A DNA stretch of 64,000 nt, from positions 3,281,001 to 3,345,000 of the forward strand of contig JAFEUB010000787.1 in assembly GCA_024529925.1 (NCBI GenBank), in the 5' to 3' direction. This DNA is from Ophthalmolycus amberensis. Its lineage: Eukaryota > Chordata > Actinopteri > Perciformes > Zoarcidae. Both the position numbers and the translations under genes were made by a program. The first letter of the stretch is position 1. Each line of letters opens with the position of its first letter. Shown one piece after another: positions 56,421 to 64,000 of the stretch. The notes under the pieces are model-generated. The model saw only the letters and a list, made by a program, of their open reading frames with translations. It made no database searches and was not told where the DNA came from.

Positions 56421-56606
56421 GTCTGTTTTTAAATTCTGAGAAAAACATGTATCGACAAATATTGTACCAATTCAAAAATTAAGAGTAGTAGTATGGTAGT
56501 ATTAGTAGTAACCAATTTCACTTTTATCATCTCCTGAAAAAAATATGAATGACACAAAAAAAGCAAACATACAGTTGTAAGATTAAAAGCATTTTGTTCC
56601 TAAATG
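56421..56606 (+). repeat. 186-bp exact direct duplication, copy 2
   Basis: Base-for-base identical to 55156-55341, starting GTCTGTTTTTAAATTC and ending GTTCCTAAATG, same orientation, offset 1265 bp. No inverted ends, A/B boxes or coding frame are visible, so it is not a recognisable transposon. It is immediately followed by a small inverted CAGGCAG/CTGCCTG motif. Confidence 0.95.
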
Positions 56607-57724
56607 CCTCTGCCTGCCTACTGGCAGGCAGAGATTGATAGATTAGGAATACATGAGAAAGGCTGAGAGAAAGAGGAAGATCCTATAGCCTGCGCCCGAG
56701 GTATTTAACTAATTCAAGGTGGTTCTCAGGGGTAATTATACAGAAACACACTTTTCTGTCCCTCTAGACACTCACTCCCTTTTTCCTTGTATATCTAATG
56801 GTCAAGACTGTCGAGTGCAAATGAGGAAAGGAATATTTCCTGATGGCTATAATGTAATGGAGGACATTTACAGTACAAGTTGGCTATGTGACATCTTGTC
56901 TGGCTCAAAAACCTACTTAAAACTGGCAAAGACTGTTCCTATTTTACCCTTTACTTGTTACTGAGCTAAGAAGGGTGCTTTTACTCAGCAGTCAAGTAAA
57001 ATTCAACAAAAAAACCCACAATTATGACAGGGTCAAGGCCAGCCTTCAGACGGGTAAAAGGGTTAAAGGGAAACACTTACGACCCTGTCTTTGGTTGAGA
57101 TTATTTAACTGGTGTAGCTTCAGCAGGCATTTCAGAGGAGCTGTCCACATGTTTTGGTGCTGAAACGCTCAGCTTGGCTCCAGAAGACTGGTGCTGGAAT
57201 TAAACTAAAGCAGATCAACAACCATTTACAAAACGCTTCATTATGCAACATTCCCAGTATAGTGTCTTATATAATACAGCATAGCATATGATATAATGGT
57301 GTACACTGCTAATACACAATTTACTGATAAAAAATATCACAACATGTAGTGCAGTCTTTGTGTTGTCACGATTCCATAACTGTGTCTTCAATACGATACC
57401 CTGCCTAAATATATATGAGTACAGCACACTTCTAACGCACTGCAGAAAGATCTACGTTTTGTTTTTGTAACGTTTATGTACTGAGGTGTGTCACACGATA
57501 CTGGTATTGAAAAGATGCAGCTGTTCATACTTGATTTCTAGTATACGTCTGATTTTTCAAAGGACTTTCGAAATAAAAAGGGAGTTCAGATACAGCCGAC
57601 TGCTTGTATTCATTCTTGAAAAAGTAGCCATGTGCAGAAATATAGAAAACTAAGGAGGCGATACATTGAGACGCATCGTTGTGAATTTGAATCGTTGACA
57701 GGTGAGGCCAGTGAAGATCCCTCC
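56607..57724. other. Intergenic stretch, nothing recognised
   Basis: AT-rich DNA with no coding frame or repeat family I can name. Confidence 0.5.
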
Positions 57725-57870
57725 CACTAAACAGAGTGACCTTAACCTTTGACCACCACTATCGTATCAGTTCATCCTTGAGTCCATGTGGACGTTTGTG
57801 GCAAATTTGAAGAAATTCCCTCAAGGCTTTTCTGAGATATTGCATTCACAGGAATGGTCCGGACAGACAA
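57725..57870 (+). repeat. Teleost dispersed repeat (CCTTTGACCAC...GGACAGACAACCC type)
   Basis: Contains GACCTTAACCTTTGACCACC, then CAGTTCATCCTTGAGTCCA, then GTGGCAAATTTGAAGAAATT, then a TTTCTGAGATATTGC segment and GGACAGACAACCC. These are the landmarks of a very common fish repeat, here somewhat diverged. It directly precedes the next dispersed repeat, suggesting nested or stacked insertions. Confidence 0.65.
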
Positions 57871-57894
57871 CCCTAAAACAGCACAGTGGGGATA

Positions 57895-58345
57895 CAGACA
57901 TTTCATTAAATTTGCATTCTCTGTACTACTATCAGGGAGCGACTCCTCTGGTTGCAAAAATAAGTCAGATCGTATGGAAGTCAATGAGAAAATGACTCTA
58001 CTTCTCACTTGATTTATTACCTCAGTAAACATTGTAAACAAGAGTTTGTGGTTCATAGTCTCGCTAGTTTCGTCTTCAATACAGCATGTTCATTGAGTAC
58101 ATTTTATTCCAATTTTGAGTAAAATAGATCATAAAGCAGGGTATGCTTTAGGGCGGGTTACCTAGTGATTGACATGTCACTACCGTTACCAGAGCTGTAT
58201 ACGGCGTCTCTACATCATTCCTCTGCTGTCCAAATATGGTCACGTCAAACTCAAGGCTTCAAAGAGGCAGTCCAAAAACCAATGGATGACGTCACGATGA
58301 CACCACAATGACTATACCGCCACTTCTTATTTACAGTCTGTGCTC
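57895..58345 (+). repeat. High-copy teleost dispersed repeat (non-coding)
   Basis: The stretch matches, from memory, a non-coding repeat seen very often in teleost genomic sequence. Recognisable pieces are a GTCAATGAGAAAATGAC segment, CACTTGATTTATTACCTCAG, a TATGCTTTAGGGCGGG segment, an ACCAATGGATGACGTCA segment, and a TATTTACAGTCTGTG end. I do not know its class with certainty (probably a non-autonomous DNA element). No open frame is expected. Confidence 0.65.
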
Positions 58346-59138
58346 TGGACAAGCTCAACAAGTGACGCTAATGCACAGAGACAGAAGGCTCAATTTATGA
58401 TTTAGTTTCACAATAACCTACTGCTAATACTCTCACATTCCAAAAGTCATGAACTGCACCAGTAAACAAACAGCAGAGCTACACAAAAAGAACAAAGGGA
58501 CTGCAGGGCATGTGGGGGTGTTAACACAAGACCCCCTTCCTCTCTGCATCCCTCAGAAAGGTAAGAAGAGTGTGTGGGTGTGTGTGTGTGTCACAACGAA
58601 GACAGGGACAGAGGTTTGTCATCAAATGTAACCATATAATTCCTGTGGATTTATGTGTATACACACACAAATACACAATCCCAGACTTTATGCAACCTCA
58701 TTTATGGCAAATTGTTGTCTATGGGAACTCAGTTAACAGCTGAGACCATCCAGCTTTTGGATATGAGAGAGTTAGGTAGATGACGCAAATACTTATTTAA
58801 AAAAAAAGGTTTTGTTCAGGAGAAAAGCAGACAGAGTAAGTAAAGTTTATTGCTCAGGAGTGGTCAGGTTTGTGCCAGTGGGTCATCAGACACCGTCCAT
58901 CTGACCAAGGTTATGAAAAGAGACAGGAGACCCAGAATTTCTCACTTTGTTCTCCTCCTTTTGGCCCTCCACCCATTTGGGTCACTTTCCCTATTCTGCC
59001 CTTTTTACTTCGTCCCCTCCTCGTCTCAGGTAAACTTTCCTCCAGACTGTTTCCCCCGTTTTACTGTAACCCCCCTCCTTTTCTAAGCACGAGGCCCTGA
59101 GCGCCTGGATCCTCCGAGTTAAAGCGCTGAAGAACTTA

Positions 59139-59139
<1 letters not shown>
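58346..59139. other. Intergenic stretch, short repeats only
   Basis: No coding or recognised mobile sequence. It contains a (GT)n run at about 58575-58592 and a C/T-rich patch at about 58935-59080. Confidence 0.6.

Positions 59140-59192
<53 letters not shown>
59140..59192. repeat. (CA)26 microsatellite
   Basis: Uninterrupted CA dinucleotides between ACTTAC and TTCGTAAT; one of the longest pure CA runs in the window. Confidence 0.95.
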
Positions 59193-59194
<2 letters not shown>

Positions 59195-59278
59195 CGTAAT
59201 ATTATAGCAGCTTATGAGTAGTCTCAACACAACTTATTATGACCTGGCTCCAACATCAGGGCGACAAGAAGAGTGTAA

Positions 59279-59848
59279 AAGTAAGTAAGTAAAAATTTAT
59301 ATATAAAGCGCTTTTCACAGACAAAAGTCACAAAGTGCTTAACAGGGCAGAAATTACAAGCATAAAAAACTCAATGTGACCATAGGTCCAATAATTTACA
59401 TACACAGAAAAATACAAAATTAAAACATAGTTTAAAAGCAGGTCTAGGACATGGGTTTTACCCAAACGCCAGTCTAAAGAGGTGCGTTTTGAACTGGTTT
59501 CTGAAAGTGTTCACAGAATCAGCGAGGCGTAGAGGTGCCGGCAGAGCATTCCACAGCCTCGGTGCTCCTGCCTCAAAAGCTCGGTCACCAGGGGTCTTAA
59601 GGCGTGTGCGCGGGACAGACAGACCTAAAACGTTTGACCTGAGAGTGCGGGCGGGTGAATAGGGGTGAAGCAGATCAGCTACATATGTAGGAGCCTGACC
59701 GTGTAGTGCTCTGTACATGAGGGTGAGAATTTTAAAGTGTATCCTAAATGCTACAGGGAGCCAGTGGAGAGATCGGAGTACGGGGGTGATGTGAGACAGT
59801 CGATTTGTCCTGGTGAGTAATCTGACGGCAGCGTTTTGGATGGATAAA
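59279..59848 (-). mobile_element. 5'-truncated L2-type LINE, 3' end
   Basis: On the minus strand, codons from about 59844 to the stop at 59458 encode the typical carboxy terminus of teleost L2-type reverse transcriptase: QNAAVRLLTR, then HITPVLRSLHWLPV, then LWNALPAPLR, and finally FKTHLFRLAF before the stop. About 180 bp of 3' UTR follows, with the CACTTTGTG and AAGCGCTTTATA motifs common in L2 3' ends, and the element finishes in a short (TTAC)n tail near 59279. Everything upstream of this tail of the RT is missing, the usual result of incomplete reverse transcription. This remaining frame is open, so the copy is not very old. Confidence 0.85.
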
Positions 59849-59849
59849 A

Positions 59850-60032
59850 GTAATAAATAGACATTTATTTGATGAACAAATAACCAAACTAAATAAACAA
59901 ACAATCAAATGAAGCAGCAGCCGTGTCAGCCCAGGAGAGTCAGAGAGGAGGGCAGTCCTGTTCCAGATGGTGCCTCTTTATAGCTGGCACTTCCAGCAGT
60001 CTCAGGTGTGGCTCATCAGCGGCGGATTAACA
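59850..60032 (-). repeat. LTR-like promoter/poly(A) module, possible solo LTR
   Basis: Read on the minus strand, the block begins near TGTTAATCCG, has a CTATAAAG TATA box (59983-59976), then about 110 bp on an AATAAA signal (59869-59864), and stops where LINE sequence starts. A TATA box followed at that distance by a poly(A) signal is the usual layout of a compact LTR. No second copy, primer site or target duplication could be identified, so the LTR call is tentative. Confidence 0.35.
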
Positions 60033-60232
60033 TCCTGCAACACAAAATAGACAGCAACCAGAACACAGACCCCTAGTCTCTGGTCCAAGACGTTCAGGAC
60101 CAGTTCGTGATGCAGCAAGGAGTTTCCTCTTCTGCGGATTTCTACGTTGTAGCAAATCGTCTTGTGTCTTGCCTGGAGGACCTTCTGCAGCATGGGGTGG
60201 TCTATCACCTGGAGCCCCGCCTCCATGGAGGG

Positions 60233-61076
60233 TCCGACTCAGCTGAGATGGAGGCCGGGGCTAAGGACTGGAATTTCCATAATTCCCGAAGACCAAAAAA
60301 CGCAGAACCGAAGACCAAAAAGCACTAATCCGTAGTATTCAAAAGGGTTCCTCTGAAATAGGCTCACTAGCCAGCTAAATCGTCCGCAGACGCACAACGC
60401 AAAGAGGCAACCCAACTACAGCTCAGCTCACACCAATCAAGGCATGAGCCGTGCGCTTATGTTTCCGAAGGCAACAGGCCAAGCCAACAACTTGCCTGTC
60501 ACCGCACAACGACGGACAGTTCACCACACCTCCTTTAACTACCGACTTGCTTACGCAATGAACCATTCATACCTACAGCGCACTGCAGCAGCAGTCTTCA
60601 GGTGAAACACCCACAGGCCCGGTAAAGCAACCAGGAACTGGCCACCCGCCTGCAGCCTCGGACGTGCCCCCGAGACAACTGCTCTAACTACTTTCATCAC
60701 CACACTATCAAACCCCCCCAACAAACTCCAAAGGGAGCTTGCTCTTCAACCCAACAGGGACAGACCAGCAGCAATTTACTCACCGTGTATACAGGACCGC
60801 CCGAACTCTGTTCCACAAAAATCACCAGCATAACACAGCTCAGTGACACAAAACACACTCATGAACACTGACCACCACAGCTGCTCACAATAACCAAACA
60901 CAGGAAAACAGCCTACTCACCAAACTCGTCCATGTCTCCCAAACTACCAGACTGAACCTCTCATCACCAAACGAGGTGCACCTGCCTACTAGGCGACTAC
61001 TGATCTGGAAATCAGTCTCTGCTCATGAAGTCAATTGCAAACAGCAGAGCCAACTTCACCATACAAATCTAAATAT
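60233..61076. other. Unassigned sequence between LTR-like module and gypsy LTR
   Basis: About 840 bp of moderate GC with no persuasive coding frame. A short doubled motif (GAAGACCAAAAA at about 60289 and 60311) is the only internal repeat seen. On the minus strand several GTGAG/GTAAG donor-like sites occur, but there is no exon evidence. It could be the body of another repeat or host intergenic DNA. Confidence 0.4.
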
Positions 61077-61295
61077 TGTAATGTTCCACTTACAGAGTCG
61101 GAGACAGGGTCCTTTCAATAGGTTTATTCATCACAACCGTCACTCTTATTTCCGAGTCTCTCTAGCGAACATTAGTCGTCGAACTACTACAGTGTGTTAC
61201 ACAACAACCACAACTCTCCTTCCGGTTCCGGTCTAACCCCACAATCACTAGCTCCCGACACAGAACCGGCAAACCCACTTTACAGGGTCGCTACA
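61077..61295 (-). repeat. 3' LTR of the Ty3/gypsy element
   Basis: A 219-bp block that on the minus strand starts TGTAGCGACCC and ends GGAACATTACA, so it has the canonical TG...CA ends (inverted TGTA). The polypurine-like tract lies immediately before the TG. An AATAAA signal (minus, 61128-61123) lies 46 bp before the end, as expected for an R-U5 boundary. No clear TATA box was seen. Only one LTR is in the window, so the boundaries are inferred from end structure rather than from comparing two LTRs. Confidence 0.75.
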
Positions 61296-61545
61296 CTACC
61301 CTCCCACTACAAAGTTCCTTGCCCCCAAGGAACAACCCGAGCAACGTAAACAATGTACATAAACACTCCCACACCATGCTGACGGGAAAACACGAGTACA
61401 TTTTCTTTTTGTTATTTTCTTTGTTGTTTTTTTTTTTTTTTTTTTTTTTTGAAGATCAGGGTGGACTACCGTCACTTCCAGTGAGACCAGGGCGCATTCT
61501 TGCCCTCTCTGGAACCTAAAGTCTCACTCTTAACTATCTGCCATC
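61296..61545 (-). other. Ty3/gypsy 3' untranslated region with A24 run
   Basis: This stretch between the pol stop and the LTR has no open frame of note. On the minus strand it carries a run of 24 A (61450-61427) inside an A-rich stretch, then the purine tract next to the LTR. The A run could be mutable or poorly assembled. Confidence 0.6.
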
Positions 61546-64000
61546 CTAGATGGAACCACAAATGTCTCTGAACCGTCCCGGGGGCCTTCTCTGTCTTTGC
61601 GGCCTGGCCTCTCGGGTGGTTGTGTCCGATGGGCCAGGGGGAGAGAAGGGGGCCGACCCAGACTCTGGTGGGCAGCTTCCGCCCTGAGGAATCCCAGGGG
61701 CGCTGGCCAGGGAGTGGGCAGGAGGAAGAGGCTGCGGAGGAGGTCCACACGCCCCAGATGCCAGTGGAGAAGAGACCCCTCTGTAAGGGGCGAGCCTGTC
61801 TCTATGGAGCACCACTCTCCTTCCCTTAGGAGGTAGCTGCACCCTGTAGACGACCTCGCCCACCCTCTCCAATACTCTGCAGGGGCCAACCCATTGACTG
61901 TCGAGCTTTGGGCACCGGCCCTTCTTTCGCTGGGGGTTGTAGACCCAGACCAGGTCTCCAGCCTCAAAGTGCTTTCCTTTTTCCCTCACGTCGTAGTTGC
62001 GTTTTTGTCTCACGCCAGCACTCAGCTGCTGTTTCCGGGCAAAAACGTGGGCTGACTCGAGGCGGTCCTGTAGCCTCCGGGCATACTCCGGACCTGGGGC
62101 AGTGTCTGGGGAATCCGGTGGCCGTCCAAAAGCCATTTCTGCGGGGGTGCGGAGCTCTCTCCCCAGCATGAGGAGAGCAGGTGTACAGGATGATGACTCT
62201 TGCACCGCAGAGCGACACGCCATGAGCACCAAGGGCAAATGCCTGTCCCAGTCACGCTGGTGCTGCGAAGTGAGGATGGCAAGCTGCTGGCCCATGGTGC
62301 GATGGAATCTTTCCACCAACCCATCACTCTGGGGCCGCAGGGGAGAGGTGCGAGTCTTGTGCATGCCCAATCTTTCGCACATGGCCGCAAACACTCGAGA
62401 CTCGAAGTTCCTCCCTTGGTCGCTATGTATGGTCTCCGGTACTCCGAAACGGCTGAACATGCCCCCAACCAGAGCCTCCACGACTGTCTCTGCCTCCTGG
62501 TCTGGGAGGGCGTACGCCTCTGGCCATTTTGTGAAATAGTCTATGGCGGTGAGGACGTAGCGGTTTCCTCCATCTGAGCGAGGCAGCGGACCCACCACAT
62601 CCACGGCGACCCTTTCCATCGGTGCCCCCACTGGAAACTGCTGCAGTGGAGCGTGGGAGCGACCTGGGGGGCCCTTTCTTGCCATACAGGGGTCACAGCG
62701 GCGGCAAAAGTCCTCCACGTCCCTCCGGCACTGTCCCCAGTAGAAGCCTTGACGGAGGCGCCGGAGTGTTTTAGAAACACCAAAATGCCCAGACCCTGCA
62801 GCTCCATGCATGGCTTCCAACACCACCTCACGTAGGTCCTTGGGTACCACCATCTGCCACCTTGCCTCCCCTGTTGCTGGCTCCTTCCACGCCCGCTGCA
62901 GCACGCCTTGGCTCAGGCGCAGCGATCCAAACTGAGACCAAAGCCCTTTGATTGCTTTGGAGGACACTGCCACCTCCTCCCACGGTGGCCGCCGCTGTGC
63001 CTCCACCCACTGCCATACAGGCTGTACGTCTGCATCCTGCACCTGGTATTGCCTCCACTCTGCCCAGTCCACTGTCTGCAGCTCCCGGCATATGAACTCC
63101 ACCTGTCGAACTGCAGCACAGCCTCCCTCCTCTTCACACAGTTCTTTCTCGCGAGTCTCCCTCCGCTCGCAGTAGCGGCACCCGTCTGCGGCACATGGGC
63201 GGCGTGAGAGTGCGTCTGCATTCGTGTGGCGTACCCCTGCCCGGTGCTCCACGTTGAAATCGAAAGCCTGGAGCTCCTCCAACCACCTGGCCACCTGCCC
63301 CTCCGGCTCCTTGAATGTCATGAGCCACTGCAGAGCAGAGTGGTCCGTCCTCACCGTGAACGCCAGGCCACACAGATAGTACTTGAAGTGCCTGATTGAC
63401 AGCACCACTGCCAAGAGCTCCCTGCGGGTAACGCAGTAGCGGCGCTCAGCTTTGTTGAACGCCCGGCTGAAGTACGCCACCACTCGCTCTCCCTCGGGTC
63501 CCGCCTGGGAAAGCACTCCTCCGACGCCTGCTCCGCTAGCGTCCGTGTCCAGCATGAAGGGTAAGCTGGGGTCGGGTGGGGCGAGCACCGGAGCCTCAGT
63601 CAGGGCGCACCGAAGGCTGCTGAACGCCGTCTGGCATTGCTCTGTCCACGAAAAGTCTCTGTCTTTCTGCAGCAGCTGAAACAGGGGCGCAGCAGTGCAA
63701 GCAAACCCTCGCACAAACCTTCTGTAGTATGAGGCCAGGCCCAAAAAACTCTTCAGCTGTTTTTGGTTGGTGGGGATGGGCCAGTCAGTGACTGCCTGCA
63801 CCTTTTCCTGCATGGTGCCGATGCCTTCTCCCCCTACCCGGTGTCCCAAAAAGGACACCTCTCTCTGCATGAAGTGACACTTATCCGGGTGCAGCTTCAG
63901 GCCTGCTGCTCTGATCTTTTCCAGCACCACCCGTAGTGACGCCAGGGCTTGCTCGAATGAGTTACCATGAACCAGGATGTCGTCGAGGTAAACCAGACAC
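61546..64000 (-). CDS. Ty3/gypsy retrotransposon Pol, partial (RT-RNase H-integrase)
   Basis: An uninterrupted minus-strand frame runs from the window edge to a stop at 61546; its true start lies beyond 64000. Residues are numbered here from the internal Met at 63930. The RT catalytic YLDD box is just upstream at 63990-63979. RT thumb and connection occupy about 1-110. RNase H follows at about 115-245 with D130 (TDASG), E171, D196 and D239 as likely catalytic residues. The integrase zinc site uses H375, H382, C412 and C415. The integrase core has D444, D504 and E540, with D504 and E540 spaced as in the D,D35E family. A GPY/F-like module at about 680-712 has GPC instead of GPY, and a Pro-rich tail ends the protein. 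RT-RNase H-integrase is the Ty3/gypsy gene order. No stop or frameshift is seen in over 810 codons, unlike every other element in the window. Gag and protease are outside the window; I do not assign a clade. Confidence 0.93.
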   Translation of the reverse strand, partial: CLVYLDDILVHGNSFEQALASLRVVLEKIRAAGLKLHPDKCHFMQREVSFLGHRVGGEGIGTMQEKVQAVTDWPIPTNQKQLKSFLGLASYYRRFVRGFACTAAPLFQLLQKDRDFSWTEQCQTAFSSLRCALTEAPVLAPPDPSLPFMLDTDASGAGVGGVLSQAGPEGERVVAYFSRAFNKAERRYCVTRRELLAVVLSIRHFKYYLCGLAFTVRTDHSALQWLMTFKEPEGQVARWLEELQAFDFNVEHRAGVRHTNADALSRRPCAADGCRYCERRETREKELCEEEGGCAAVRQVEFICRELQTVDWAEWRQYQVQDADVQPVWQWVEAQRRPPWEEVAVSSKAIKGLWSQFGSLRLSQGVLQRAWKEPATGEARWQMVVPKDLREVVLEAMHGAAGSGHFGVSKTLRRLRQGFYWGQCRRDVEDFCRRCDPCMARKGPPGRSHAPLQQFPVGAPMERVAVDVVGPLPRSDGGNRYVLTAIDYFTKWPEAYALPDQEAETVVEALVGGMFSRFGVPETIHSDQGRNFESRVFAAMCERLGMHKTRTSPLRPQSDGLVERFHRTMGQQLAILTSQHQRDWDRHLPLVLMACRSAVQESSSCTPALLMLGRELRTPAEMAFGRPPDSPDTAPGPEYARRLQDRLESAHVFARKQQLSAGVRQKRNYDVREKGKHFEAGDLVWVYNPQRKKGRCPKLDSQWVGPCRVLERVGEVVYRVQLPPKGRRVVLHRDRLAPYRGVSSPLASGACGPPPQPLPPAHSLASAPGIPQGGSCPPESGSAPFSPPGPSDTTTREARPQRQRRPPGRFRDICGSI

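Larger units (their letters stand above)
61077..64000 (-). mobile_element. Ty3/gypsy LTR retrotransposon, 3' portion
   Basis: The element runs leftward. Pol enters from the right edge and is followed by about 250 bp of 3' sequence, a purine-rich AGTGGGAGGGTAG tract just before the LTR (a good polypurine primer), and a short LTR ending at 61077. The host sequence after the LTR begins ATATT (minus strand), so a 4-5 bp target duplication of ATAT type should be found beyond the 5' LTR outside the window. The body is GC-rich compared with the flanking AT-rich DNA, and its pol frame is intact, which suggests recent insertion. Confidence 0.88.

Noticed and set aside
61530..63679. Many overlapping frames on both strands inside the gypsy element
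   Set aside because: Shadows of the GC-rich pol frame.

Overview
The window reads as vertebrate, most likely teleost, nuclear DNA. It is dense in (GT/CA)n and (CT/GA)n microsatellites, holds several repeat families typical of teleost genomes, and has almost no open reading frames that look protein-coding. I recognise one host gene by a single small exon: the first coding exon of a delta-type ionotropic glutamate receptor, best matched to grid2, on the minus strand at 49591-49678. It encodes a signal peptide followed by the start of the mature protein (DSIIHIG) and ends in a consensus splice donor. No second exon was found to its left, so positions 1-49590 are best read as grid2 intron 1 (more than 49 kb, running off the window). 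Positions 49679 to about 50900 are then the 5' UTR/promoter region, which is CpG-rich and carries a (CAG)9 run, and everything to the right is upstream intergenic DNA.

Inside the intron the content is decayed mobile DNA and simple repeats. About 3400-4870 is a badly broken LINE of the L1/Tx1 type. About 5400-6780 is an unexplained CpG-containing, LTR-like block. A second broken LINE (L2/CR1-like reverse transcriptase) lies at about 13885-14175. Two copies of a 665-669 bp unit, about 99% identical, lie 37 kb apart at 10921 and 47969, each running straight into a very long (CT)n tract. There is also a high-copy teleost repeat (32570-32935), a tRNA-derived SINE (43165-43416), a fragment with a Myb/SANT-like domain (42575-43060) and hAT-like terminal fragments.

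The upstream side (50900-64000) holds an exact 186-bp duplication (55156 and 56421), a LINE reverse-transcriptase tail (54092-54430), two common teleost dispersed repeats (57725-58345) and an L2 3' end (59279-59848, minus) next to an LTR-like module. It ends in the 3' part of a Ty3/gypsy retrotransposon on the minus strand (61077-64000+). That element has an uninterrupted pol frame with reverse transcriptase, RNase H and integrase, and a 219-bp TG...CA LTR, so it is the youngest-looking mobile element here.

No CRISPR, operon, rRNA or convincing tRNA gene is present. Family assignments rest on motif recognition by eye; no database search was possible.
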